Part shown: positions 49,101 to 58,436 of the stretch, one piece after another
Layout: each line of letters starts with the position of its first letter
Numbering within the stretch: the first letter of the stretch is position 1
Source: Hydractinia symbiolongicarpus
Lineage: Eukaryota > Cnidaria > Hydrozoa > Anthoathecata > Hydractiniidae
Direction: 5' to 3'
Length of the DNA stretch: 64,000 nucleotides
NCBI RefSeq assembly: GCF_029227915.1
Contig: NC_079877.1
Span: 12,273,351-12,337,350, forward strand
Translations under genes and position numbers: made by a program
The notes under the pieces: model-generated
The model's input: the letters and a program-made list of their open reading frames with translations, nothing else
Databases searched by the model: none
What the model was told of the DNA's origin: nothing

Positions 49101-51425
49101 TTAGGATTTTTCTCCATTGTTCCACTGACCTGGGAGCCTTCAACTCGTTTTTCAAAGGGTCCTATATGACCCTGAACGTATCTTTAACAATACGCCCAAC
49201 TGTAACGCTACTCATGTGATAACTACAACCTATCGATATGAATGAATCACCAGATACAAGATACCACAAGTTATGCAGAGTTTCTCCGATGGTTGTATAG
49301 CTTTACAACGAGTATTATCTCCTCCTAGTTTGGGTCCCACTGATCTCAACAGATGCTTAAATTTACTGGGAAGCATGCAAAACACTTTAAAGAAATACTC
49401 TTGGTCAAATAGCATTGTTTCATTCACCAGTGTGAGAAAATAACCCCTTTCCTTCCTTTCTTGAAAAATCAGTTTTTTTTCTATAAATCACAGTTGCTAT
49501 TTCTGTTTACTTTTTTCTGTTTATATTTTTGCGCTCATTTTCATCTTCGTTAAGTGGATATTGCACGCTTGTGCGCCAAGGGCGTAATACTTTATGCGCT
49601 TTGAACGCCGTGCTGCGAGATCGAAGTTGACTTTCGCCTTTACTGACATCTACATTAATATCAGAGGTCAGCCCAAGCGTATTGCAATGTAAGAGCCTAA
49701 CGATGAAATCCTTATTAATCAGTCTGTATTTCCCCGCCAGGTGTGTATGGACTTAAGTTGTGACGTAGCATGGGATACCTTTCAAAGTTTGTCAAAGCTT
49801 GTAACTGAGTGTGTTATCGCCTTTAACTGCCATGTCGCGGAATAGGCTGTATTCTCGCTAAGTGTTCGCCTTAAGTTTTTCCGTAGATTATATCGGTGTG
49901 CCATCACTATTTACTTTACAGCAGCATCAAGGCAACCAGTGGAAACGGCATGAATAATCCACCATCCATGAAGCAAGGTCAAAAATTAGATTAATTTACT
50001 AACCATTCCGACAATGGTCTACCAGGTAATAAACATATAAGAATGGGTACTACACCATTGTGTCAAAAAGCGACTAAAAACACATGTTGCGATGGTACGC
50101 ATTACACTATCCCGTAACTGTTTGCGAAGCATATCACTTTCATATTTTTACCACTGTCCCCACGTACAACGAAAGTCGGCGTAGTAAAAATCAAGGCTGC
50201 TTAATTTCCTCCTAAAAGAGCGTATTTGGCGAGTGGCTGGTACGTACGCGAAAACCGACAATGCCGACAATTTTAAGCGCGTGATATTACTTCTATGATA
50301 CCCGCGTATATTTCGTTTATAAGCAATTTTAATAGCTATTAGCGGCCAGTACCGTCGATGTAAGCTAAGCTACGTAGCGCAAACGAACAAACGCCTTAAG
50401 AAAATCCTGCAGATTAGCCAGAGAAAAATTAGCAAATATTTTGGTATGTTGCATACTGCCATTGTTCCCTCACAAAACTTTTCACAAAATTTTCTTCGCA
50501 TGACCATTAGTGACAATAAAGTTCATAAATGATTTGTTTTTCTAGATGGACATCAAATGTGTTCCAAGCTCAATGGTGTTTAAAATCATGTAAAAAAACT
50601 TATTTTTGTTGATTTGGAATTTACTGCTTCCAAATTATTTTTCTTTGACATTTCACATAAAAATGTGGTGAAATTCTCAAAGGAACAGAACATGTAAAAC
50701 TGTGGAATCACACACAAACGTCTATAAAACAAAATATAAAAAACATCAGCTTATAAGCTTACAGGTATTGCACTTTATGTTTCGGTAGATGTTACAGAGT
50801 GTCAGAAAACCGACAAACCAGATCGATAGATTTTTTGTTTATTACATACCTTTGTAACAGAAAATAATTAAACGAACTTTGAACTTACTCACAAAAAAAT
50901 ATGACGACGATATCTTCGATAATAAATATCTGAAAATGTTGATAACTGATGTTTACATGGCATTTAAAGTTTGATACAATTGACCAAAACATATTTTTAA
51001 CATACGTTAACTAAATGTCACAGGGTTAAAAAACAATAATTCTATTACAATAATTTATCTCCGGGATTCTGATTATTACTAGCCACTTTAAACCAACAAT
51101 TTGGCTACCTTTTGCTATTATGTCATTCGTAACACTCACAACAGCTCCCCACATCCTTATAAAATTCTAGGAAGACATATGCTTTTAAAATTGTGATACA
51201 AAATGTTTTCTATCCCTTTCTAGCAAAAGTATAAATTATGTAATCATGAACAGAAAGTTGAAATGTACCAACGCAGTAAAAAAATCAATGATTATGGCTT
51301 TTTTTTATTGTACGTTTCATTGACTAATAAACAATAATAAGAATTGTAACATCACACTTACCTCCATTCAACAGTACCAAAAATGTGAAACAAAAACAAA
51401 AACTTGTCATGTATACTCCACCCAT
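42897..51425 (-). CDS. Alr-like Ig-superfamily receptor, gene A (intact, 6 exons)
   Basis: Predicted type I membrane receptor of the Hydractinia allorecognition (Alr) type. The exons on the minus strand are 51362-51425, 45342-45704, 43758-44060, 43377-43685, 43182-43283 and 42897-43102. Each has GT/AG borders and a phase-1 junction, and they sum to 1347 nt, that is 448 residues plus TAG. The order is signal peptide (1-21), cysteine-free Ig-like domain 1 (22-142), Ig-like domain 2 (143-243), cysteine-bearing spacer (244-346), transmembrane exon (347-380) and tail (381-448). Many N-glycosylation sequons lie outside the membrane (NQT, NST, NAT, NSS, NGT, NTT, NVS, NIS). The tail has Y402, Y412, Y425 and Y436. 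It is the only copy here with no stop, frameshift or broken splice site. Intron 1 is 5.7 kb and holds a Harbinger element and a Helitron. Family assignment is by recognition; the exact Alr paralogue is unknown. Exon 1 is the least certain exon because of its distance. Confidence 0.8.
43182..43283 (-). CDS. Gene A exon 5: transmembrane helix
   Basis: The exon is 102 nt (34 codons), phase 1-1, flanked by TAG and GTGAAAAC. A basic LDTKK precedes a hydrophobic run of about 22 residues (LFVTIIITLVVTQIANICIY and a few more), followed by KLR, consistent with a single-pass helix. The same exon length is found in units B (31053-31154) and C (16850-16951), with the core VTQ-A/V-ANIC conserved. Confidence 0.82.
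43377..43685 (-). CDS. Gene A exon 4: membrane-proximal cysteine-containing spacer
   Basis: The exon is 309 nt, phase 1-1. It begins in FCPRKL and runs through FYKDNNCINGTW, GNCALNYHLQ, YAVCN and ASYKNNYG to DACKHPISFEG before a GTATAT donor. It corresponds to the extracellular spacer region of Alr proteins. Cysteines are at conserved places compared with unit C, which has serine in place of the first one. Several NxS/T sequons are present. It is not a recognisable fold from sequence alone. Confidence 0.78.
43758..44060 (-). CDS. Gene A exon 3: Ig-like domain 2
   Basis: The exon is 303 nt, phase 1-1, with acceptor TTTTAG and donor GTAATGTC. It is I-set-like: EVCGNPKPVLTW resembles the B-C strand region of I-set domains, and TREDCGTKLVFNATGANG resembles the E-F-G region. 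The cysteine expected on strand F is a valine or leucine, and a cysteine appears instead in the EDCG turn. A third cysteine lies near the N-terminus (DVCGISL). The same layout occurs in units B and C. Confidence 0.82.
44061..45341. other. Intron 2 of gene A, no feature recognised
   Basis: This is AT-rich sequence between the Ig1 and Ig2 exons. The part near 45120-45180 resembles the stretch downstream of Ig1 in units C and D (the CCTGGA-x-GTA-x-A-x-TTTTAAAA text), so it is homologous intron. Nothing coding was seen. Gene A's intron is much shorter than the equivalents in C and D. Confidence 0.5.
45342..45704 (-). CDS. Gene A exon 2: Ig-like domain 1 (no cysteines)
   Basis: The exon is 363 nt, phase 1-1, with acceptor CTTGTAG and donor GTAAGTTG. 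It encodes a V-set-like domain with the family signatures NQTAQLQWRV, a G-x-RLSG motif and NATVVIKDVV. It contains no cysteine at all, so it cannot form the canonical B-F strand disulfide. By analogy with Alr proteins this membrane-distal domain would be the variable, partner-binding one (inference). It is the most divergent of the four open Ig1 exons in the window: the stretch after ENGERIY differs strongly from B, C and D. Confidence 0.82.
46198..46932 (+). mobile_element. Non-autonomous Helitron in intron 1 of gene A
   Basis: It starts with TCTATATAATAATACGCC right after an A, the same 5' terminus as the elements at 30982 and 60122 read on the other strand. The 3' region has TTTTTTCACGGGCTTTATCGACT, close to the 3' end at 39506, but the final CTAG is eroded here (CTTACC). 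No ORF was recognised. A partial second copy of its first about 150 bp lies at 40005-40140. Confidence 0.65.
47182..49639 (-). mobile_element. PIF/Harbinger DNA transposon (degenerate) in intron 1 of gene A
   Basis: Terminal inverted repeats start AGGCAAAAGTTCACTTCGAT on the left and AGGCGAAAGTCAACTTCGAT when the right end is read in reverse. The element is flanked by TTA on both sides (47179-47181 and 49640-49642), the target duplication typical of PIF/Harbinger. Minus-strand transposase fragments are recognisable. An N-terminal part lies at 49230-49427 (FFKVFCMLPSKFKHLLRSVG). A DDE-region part lies at 48768-48968 (AIVDANYEFIMADVRDYGR). A C-terminal part lies at 48380-48565 (YCPAGFIDRE, VKWRADV). 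They are in different frames, so the transposase is dead. The 47.2-48.1 kb part may hold the second (Myb-like) Harbinger gene, but I see no intact ORF for it. Confidence 0.8.
48380..49427 (-). pseudogene. Harbinger-type transposase remnants
   Basis: Three separated open fragments read N- to C-terminal along the minus strand, as in DDE_Tnp_4-type transposases. Frameshifts separate them. The central piece carries the DANY-F motif preceding the VDVG-like stretch, here with VRDYG in place of VGxxG. The C-terminal piece has the YCP-G and WR signatures seen near the end of these proteins. No complete DDE triad can be assembled in one frame. Confidence 0.7.
49643..51361. other. Rest of intron 1 of gene A
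   Basis: No gene was seen. The part at about 50430-50640 shares phrases with the 28.5-31.0 kb Helitron (GGTATGTTGCATAC, CCCTCACAAAA, CACAAAATTTT), so it is probably a Helitron-derived fragment. About 51000-51350 is homologous to the sequence downstream of the signal exons of B, C and E (GTCATT-x-GTAA-ACTCACAACA). Confidence 0.45.
51362..51425 (-). CDS. Gene A exon 1: signal peptide
   Basis: The open stretch has a hydrophobic core (FCFCFTFLVLLNG) and ends at a GTAAGTGTG donor in phase 1, which fits the phase-1 start of the Ig1 exon. Two in-frame ATGs occur, at 51425 and 51410. The second gives the shorter start MTSFCF. I used the upstream one, but either would give a signal peptide. Exons of the same kind begin units B, C and D, and the conserved upstream block sits 76-123 bp away, which supports this as the gene start. 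Confidence 0.72.
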
Positions 51426-51500
51426 GGCATATACTATCTTGATACACACAAATCATGTTTCGGTATATTTTAAGATGTTTTGTGTTGCTTGCATAACTTC

Positions 51501-51548
51501 ATCAATTATGTTAATTAACTGTCTGTAATTAAGTCATTCTTAATCACC
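51501..51548 (-). promoter_or_regulatory. Conserved upstream block of gene A
   Basis: The plus-strand text includes TTAACTGTCTGTAATTAAG and then TCATTCTTAATCACC. Closely similar blocks lie at about the same distance upstream of the signal exons of B, C, D and P2. The AT-rich cores (TAATTA, GTCATT) look like homeodomain or bZIP-type sites, but that is a guess. It may include the core promoter or transcription start region. Confidence 0.5.
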
Positions 51549-52498
51549 TTTAAAATTAAAAGAAAAGAAAAAAGGAAAGTGACATTGTTTCTATTTTCAT
51601 TTTTGTTAAAAAATATTCGTTTAAAAGGGTTATTCAATAACCATTGCGCTGTGATCGATTTTACCATCAGCCAACTTTAATTTAAACTTATAGAAAACTG
51701 CTTTATTTGGAGTTAAACATTATGTTATTAACACTGCATTTGTCTAGCAGGGAAAAAGAATTAAACGGGAAGAGAGACACCTTCAGTCTCCAGAACAGAA
51801 AGTAATTCAAAATTATTTCTTTTGCTTTTCATTTTGTCTCAACAAAAATCAGGCCAAATGAATTAAAACACTCAGAAATAACTGACATCATTTTCTGCGT
51901 GACTAACTAGTGACGGCATGGGACTAAAATGGGACATAATGGAACAATTGATCTACAGAAAAAATAAATAACAACTTTTAGCAAGACATAAATAAAAGTC
52001 TGTGACATTTAATTCTGTTAAAAACTGTAAAACATGGACTGTCACATCTTCCTTTCATAAATAAATTTTTCCCTGAATATCAAAAGCACACGTAAATTTG
52101 TCCCATTATGCTTCCTTAGTTATACAGAGAGCAGGGAGTAGTGCAATATACGTCACAAACAATTAACAAAAACAAAGCAATAATAACATATATAAACTCT
52201 TTTCAAAGATGTTAAGGGTGATTTTAAGTACTTACTAAAATTTGTTAAGTGATGCTGGGTTAATTACGTGCTTCAAGCACAAATGAAATATGCGTTAAAA
52301 GCACTGACGTCTTTTCTAACACCGTCATAATTTTTACAACCGAAGCAATGAAAATGAGTTAAAGTATTCCTAATATTTCTTATCAAGGTTCAATATTTAA
52401 CCTAGTTTAAAATTGTTTAAAGAGATCTGTACGGATGTAGGTTGGAGTACCACATTCCACGAGTATCTCGAGGACCCGCATTCACACTTCTACAAGTG
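51549..52498. other. Intergenic sequence upstream of gene A
   Basis: No gene was seen. About 51640-51830 resembles the stretch beyond the promoters of C (24460-24620) and B (36650-36790), with phrases such as GATCGATTTTACCATC-x-CCAACTTT and CCAGAACAGAAAGTAATT. The 5' flanks of these units were therefore duplicated together with the genes. Confidence 0.45.
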
Positions 52499-52502
52499 TT
52501 AA

Positions 52503-53214
52503 CCCTATTCGGTCTGGGGTTTTTCGAACATACTATGACCGGGGGGGGGGGCGGATTCCCTCAATAACTTTTCATAGGGTTGTTCAAATTGAATCAAACT
52601 TGGCACACTTATAGTACGTCATAAAAGGAACAAAATGGCACCAAAAAAAATTTGCTTGCGTCAGCACATTTTCTGTGACGTCATCAAAAGCTTAAAAATT
52701 GTTAAAAATGCAACTATCTGCTTAAAATATAATTACTTTTGTTCTAGAGCGAATTTTTACATTCTGTTTGAAGTTTCTGAAAGCTAAATAAAAGTTATTT
52801 AACATATCTTCTGGTTTTTACATGGATCGGATGAAAAATTGCCAAAAATTGCCCGAAAATCCGTTTTTTTCCGATTTTCGGGTAAAATCCGACAAAATCG
52901 GGAAATCGGATTAGTCACGTGTTCAAATTATTCCAAATGATTCTTCTTGATGAAACAAAGTTGTGTTGCAAGTTTCAAGTTCTAAGGATAATCCTAACAG
53001 GAGTTATTATATTTTCCCCATTATAAGGATTTCATAGAGATTTTTAGGGGTAGTTTCGAGTAATGGCCAATATCAAAGCCTTTGAAAGGTATGGGACCTA
53101 AAAAATTAGCATGCAGGTGTCTAATAGATAAATGTTGAAACTCAGTAAGTATCATAGCCATATAACAAAGCAATCAGGAGTTATTAAAAAAAAAACCGTC
53201 AGGGCCGAATAGGG
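52503..53214. mobile_element. TTAA-flanked piggyBac-like MITE
   Basis: The element has terminal inverted repeats CCCTATTCGG and CCGAATAGGG, flanked on both sides by TTAA (52499-52502 and 53215-53218). It is 712 bp with no ORF. The interior includes a G-run (52541-52551) and text repeated in the 2.6-3.6 kb foldback. TTAA targets point to piggyBac-type mobilisation. Confidence 0.75.
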
Positions 53215-53218
53215 TTAA

Positions 53219-53975
53219 TTGTTGTAATTTTATGACTTTTCGTACATACCTTCTAGACATATTTTAACAAAAAAATTCTCAAAAGGGAACAAAGAACGGA
53301 AGGGGGTGGGGAGTTGTCATCAAATAAATGGCAAATATTTGCAACGAGTGTTCAGTGAAAAATAAAGTTAATTCAAAAAATGATGTCATCTTAAAATTTA
53401 ACGTTATCAAAGGCTACCCAAACGGAGTACATAAGGAGTACCCAAACGTCTGGTCTTATTATGGGGGAAAATATTATATGGCTATTCAAATTTTGTTTCT
53501 TCTTTTACCTAAAATATGAAGTTAACAACCCAACACATAAATTAAGCGTTTCTTTTCAAACCCAAAGTTGGTTTTCTCACAAGAGAAAAACCTGAATTAA
53601 ATGGTCCTAGTATTATATTTATCAAACATTTGGAAGATACTTACAATATCAATTATGCAAAGAAGTAGTATCCTTGTAAGTGTATCAACTGTTACATATG
53701 CACGATGAAAGGAATTAGGACAACGTTAGTTATAACTTTCATAACTTCCATGCAACCTTTATTCTAAACTTTTTCTTATGTATAGAACGACATAATAGTG
53801 TTATTACTAGAAGGATAATTTCCTGTAATGTATTCGGTAAAGTGCAATATAAATAAAAAAATACAGCACAGGATAATGCGCGCCCATTATGTAGATAATT
53901 ATAATGTTTGTAATTCATACCATTGTTAAAACAACTTATTGTGAAATAATGCAACGTACATATCCTAACAATACA
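53219..53975. other. 3' flank of P2
   Basis: No gene is supported. It resembles the region 3' of unit B (27770-28240 and 53215-53960 share TTAATTGTTGTA, GTACATACCTTCTAG and GAATGTT-like stretches), so it is a duplicated 3' flank. Confidence 0.4.
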
Positions 53976-54829
53976 CTATATTTGCTTTGACTGATTATTG
54001 TACTGTGTTAACTCATTGGTCGTTGTTGCTGATAAGTCAGCATAAACAGCTTATTTTGCTTCTTCCAGTCAAAGACCCGTATAATGAGATTCTGATGATG
54101 GACATACTTTATAATTCGTGTCACCAGTTTCGCACCGCCTTTTTTTCAGTTTTTTTGTTTTTGCAATAACTTTTAGTACCTAAAAATATAAATCGATTCA
54201 CCATTTTATAATCAAGATTTAACAAAATAACTTTGACTCTGTACATATAATAATACCTAGATTTTGCACATGTATGAATGTTGTTTGGGCAAGTTCAAAA
54301 AGACACTTAAATACGCTACATGTTCCCTCTAATAATGTAAGATGTTTACATCCATTTGTGGAATTTGTGGGCGGCGGTGGTTAGACTTATATTGACTTTT
54401 CTCACTTTCTAATTGATCTTTGTATGTAGCCCAAATAACTACACTGGAAACATCGAATACTTAACGCACAATGTAGTATGTATTACTTATATTAAAAATA
54501 CCTCTTCTCAATTTAAATTATAAATTATAGTTAAACGCACAATTCCCGGTTGCTTCGCGTGTCCATGTACCATTTATAAAATTATCATCTTTGTAGAATA
54601 TTACTCTTTTTAAATATAAATGCAGAATAGAAAATTATTTCTTGTAATTATTTGGTACATGTCACATCAATTAATGCCTCTCCTGTTATTATTCCATTCT
54701 CCCTCCCATGGAAAACAATTTTTGTTCCACAACCTTTCCGTGTAATGAAACTTCGAGTTTTATAAAGATATCTGTATGTATCTGAATATGAATAATTTTT
54801 TTCCAACTTTTTCATTGAGTAACATTGCA

Positions 54830-55160
54830 AATTTATGATTAATTTTGTGTCTGTAAGTGATATATTTTGAATTTTATTTATAAAGTCTTACTGACTGTTT
54901 GTTTATTTTCTTCTACATGGCATTGCAGCTAATTAATAAACATCAAAGCATAACATAACGCTTCAGTAATCAGTTTATTTCTCCTAAGAACGTATTATGT
55001 ATAATTTTAACCTTAACAGCAAGGTAAAATAGAAGTTTTTTGTAGGAGACTTCAATACCCAAAGTTAGATTCTTTGAGAAAGTATATTAAACTAGCTTGA
55101 TATACATAACATAAACTACTTTGGCTGAATCACTTACGTCAAAACCTGCAGTAAACTTCG
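54830..55160. repeat. Duplicated flank shared with P1 (copy 2)
   Basis: The sequence from the truncated Ig2 border to about 55160 is closely similar to 940-1310 (shared phrases include TTTATTTCTCCTAAGAACG, TATTATGTATAATTTTAA and CATAAACTACTTTGGCT). After that the two diverge. This shows P1 and P2 arose by duplication of one locus. Confidence 0.7.
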
Positions 55161-56880
55161 TACTAGGAAAAGTTCTTGCAAATAGTTAACTACAGACGTT
55201 CTTTTTGCGATTAATTACAAAATGTGGCGGATTGCACAGGATTGCACAGTGTAGGCCAAACTTTATTAAAGTGCTACTTGGCATGTGTAAATTTTTTAGG
55301 GTAACTACCTCACTGTTACTATAAAAGGTACATGTGGGAACTAAAAAATCTATCACCTTGGTGTGACATGCTGCTTAAGTATACTTTCAGGATAAACGTA
55401 GGGCCTTCACATAAACTTCAAATTATCACTTAGATTTAGAGCTATGTTCGCAACAACAGGTGATCATTCCCTGTTCTATCAACATTAAAAGAAAACGTTT
55501 TTAACGTATTAAGGGCAAAAAACTTAAAAGAATATTGCATAAGACTGGATAAGTCACGATTTGCAAGATACAAGTTGCAAGTTGCTACAATAAGTTGACA
55601 CATAACATCCATGAGTTACAACTGTTGCATGGAAAAGCGAGACTTGTGTAGCTTGCCATTAGTATATACGTATCGATACACGTGTTATATAAAAGAGTGC
55701 TATCCGAAGATCGTGAATAAGCAACACGAACATAAAACATATGTAGTTCTTACCTCGCAATCGCACTACTATACATATTCAACTAGGATTGTTAAGGGCC
55801 TTAATGTACATTTAATATAAATTGAGGCCCAATATATATTTAAGGTTACTTTAAGAGCAGCAGCTTCCGCGAGGAGAAACTTTTGTGTTTTTGCGTTATT
55901 TTGCTCATTTTTGCTTCAGCATTTTGAAATTAAAAATTAGCAAAATGCGGAAGTGTTTTACGCGAAGTCATGGATAATTTCCAACATGTGAAAAACTTTT
56001 CACTACCAGGAAAATCAAAACAAACAAAATTCCCATAGTGATTTACTTCTTTTTAATCATCAACAGGACCTTATTAAATAACAGTACCATCTTTGTAACT
56101 GGTTAGGCCATCCTGCGTAAATATTAACTAATAAATAAATAATTAACTACAAAACATTTAGCATTTTCATTTTTTTTAACGCTAGGAACATTTCTCGGAT
56201 ATTTCGATTCTACTATGAAAACTATGATTATTAATAAAAAGCAAATAAAAACAAGAAAAATAAAAATTGTTGCCAATCACGAAAGATTTTTCCTTGCAAA
56301 TAAAGTAATGTTTAATTTTCGCGAAGTTATTTTACGCAAAATTTGTCCAAAACTTATTCGCGATAATTACATAAAATTTAGCTTTTTTGTGGCAAAACAT
56401 TCTGCCAGCGAAAGTCTCTACCTTCTAAGAAATTATCGTTGTAAATATGTCAGAATATTAAGTTTGTTTCCTAAAAACGAAAAATTGATATGTAAAATAT
56501 GAGCAAAGAGTGATTTCTTTATCATCCTTTGCTCTACAATAACGCCTCACGCCGCATTTGCTTTTGGTCGAAATGTGAGTAAAAGTTTTGGTATAGATGG
56601 TATAGATATTTCTTTTAGCAAACAAGAGACACAAACATGTCTTTTTCTTCACTTTAATCACTTGTAGAAACGATGCAATAGCGCATTTTAAAGGCTTTAG
56701 CCTATAGGATTTAATCTTGCGAATTCTATTTATTTCTACTAGTCCATTAAATTTTAATCATCAATAAAATTTAAGTATTTTTTGGATTTAACAATTCACG
56801 AAATCACGAAGTTTTTGTTGCAAAAGCCGTCTTTTTTGCAAAAGAAAAGTCTCTTGGGGTGGTCGGAGTCATTGATGGCT
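55161..56880. other. Non-coding stretch upstream of P2 remnants
   Basis: No gene is supported. The 56.15-56.5 kb part has the repetitive GCGAA/TTCGC-rich text seen elsewhere in the window (41.6-41.9 and 58.9-59.1 kb), which produces open frames without being a protein. The missing Ig1 exon of P2 would be expected here and was not found. Confidence 0.4.
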
Positions 56881-56929
56881 TCTTCAGAGTTAATGAGACT
56901 GATTGGCGTTGTTTGGTTGTCATAGGTGG

Positions 56930-57085
56930 TCATTGGTCGTCACAGGTGGTGATAGGTGGTGATAGGTGGTCATTGGTGATCTTAGGTGGTCTTAGTTGGT
57001 CATTGGTGGTCATAGGTGGTCATAGGTGGTCATTGGTTGTCATTGGTCGTCATTGGTGGTCATAGGTGGTTATAGGTGGTCATTG
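56930..57085 (+). repeat. 10-bp minisatellite (GGTGGTCATA/T)
   Basis: There are about 15 imperfect copies of a 10-bp unit GGTGGTCATA or GGTGGTCATT, strongly G/T-biased on the plus strand. The open frame that runs through it (a V-V-I-G-G-H repeat) is explained by the repeat and is not a gene. Confidence 0.85.
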
Positions 57086-57750
57086 CACAGTTATGTGGCA
57101 TTATTTTGCACACACAATCTTTTACACTTTGTTCTTTACTAAAGCTTTTTTTATACTTTCTTCTTTGTAGTCACATGCGACAAAAATACAAATCTTAATG
57201 TAAAAGAAAGTAGTCATTCACTTGTTGTGAAACAAGAATTTATAAAAAAATATCTACTAATTTAACTTTTAACACCTAGATAAAGTCATGTACTATGATG
57301 AACAGGACAATTAGAATAAGTTTTACAAACATTTATATTCCCTACAACCTGTTTAAGAACCCTGTTAGCACTTTTCAAGATGTTCCTTCTTGAATTAAAA
57401 TATAGTTAAATGAAACACTTGTGATAGATATTGCGTTTTAGATACTGAAAATCTTGCAGACAGCCGATCATAAAACATCGTTCAAGCATCTTCTTTTAGA
57501 ATAACACCGCGTTAGTGGTTTGGAATATATTTTTATTAGGTTGTCCATGAACATTTGATATAAATAAACATGCTGCTAAAGGGTAATTATTACTATTCAC
57601 AGTCCATATTAATTAGGGAACTTAAATACTGTTTGCCGCAACATCTTTTGACAAGCTTATAACAGATAACCATTACAAGAACAAAAAAGTGCGGGGTAAA
57701 TACATTTTTTAAAATATAATAATACGTGTCCTATATGGTTCGATATAATT
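57086..57750. other. No feature recognised
   Basis: AT-rich sequence between the minisatellite and the P2 signal-exon remnant. I see nothing in it. Confidence 0.4.
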
Positions 57751-57919
57751 CTTTATTTAACTTTGAATTAAAAAATAGTGTTAAACAAACATAAATGATT
57801 TTATCCTTTACACCATATCACACTATCATCCTGAATGTCTGCATCGTGACAATTAGTACTTTGTTGTAGTATATTTAATATCTAATAATTTATCATGTGA
57901 CAATTGTTAACCTTTTATG

Positions 57920-57972
57920 ATTACATCAATTACGTTTATTTTCTGTAACGTAATTAAGTCATTCCTAAATTT
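57920..57972 (-). promoter_or_regulatory. Conserved upstream block of pseudogene P2
   Basis: Plus-strand text ATTACATCAATTACG, then TGTAACGTAATTAAG and TCATTCC, matches the blocks upstream of A, B, C and D. It lies 91-143 bp upstream of the decayed P2 ATG. Its retention in a pseudogene may simply reflect duplication age. Confidence 0.4.
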
Positions 57973-58436
57973 TAATTAAAGAATGAATATGTAATTTCAT
58001 CTGTCTTAATTTCTTTCAAAATTTTCTTTAATAAAAACTCTTTTCTTTATTGGCGTGTGCGGGTAAATAGCCTTACGTAATGGAGAAGTTGAAAACTTCC
58101 ATATTTACAACTGACCTTTGTCTATACTCATGCTAAGAATTTCACATACAACGAGACATGTATAGATATGAGGTGCCTCTTTTATGTAATAATTCCGTAG
58201 CGTAAGTAAGAGCAGGCTTGTCCATCGCATTACAATAAGTGGTCACTTCTTGACAGCACATGTAATGTCTTCTACAAGCGAGGCATTTAGGAAACAGCTT
58301 TTCGTTACCCCCCCCCTCCAGCTAAGAAAATTACTCATCAATTTTATATGGCAGTATAAGTTTTCATGACAGTAATAGGAGTGTAGCTACCTAACTGCAT
58401 TCAGAATAAAAATTATTAATTACGCATTTTGTTCAG
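57973..58436. other. 5' flank of P2, no feature recognised
   Basis: AT-rich sequence with a C-run at 58309-58317. I see nothing coding. Confidence 0.35.

Larger units (their letters stand above)
53976..57829 (-). pseudogene. Alr-like pseudogene P2
   Basis: This is a decayed receptor copy. The signal exon remnant runs from ATG 57829 to about 57753 with an in-frame TGA at codon 4 and no donor. No Ig1 exon was found between 55.2 and 57.7 kb. The 3' half of an Ig2 exon is at 54659-54830 (RYLYKTR, RKGCGTKIVF, LIDVT). A spacer exon remnant lies at about 54345-54610 with several stops; its donor GT has become GA. The transmembrane exon is missing. A tail exon at 53976-54179 has two stops around ESHYTGL and AVYADLS. 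The conserved upstream block is still present at 57920-57972. Confidence 0.75.

Noticed and set aside
42897-51425. Calling gene A Alr1 or Alr2
   Set aside because: The family architecture matches, but I cannot compare full sequences here, and the cluster has many paralogues. No symbol is given.
56859-57065. 68-codon frame made of VVIGGH repeats
   Set aside because: It is the translation of the 10-bp minisatellite.
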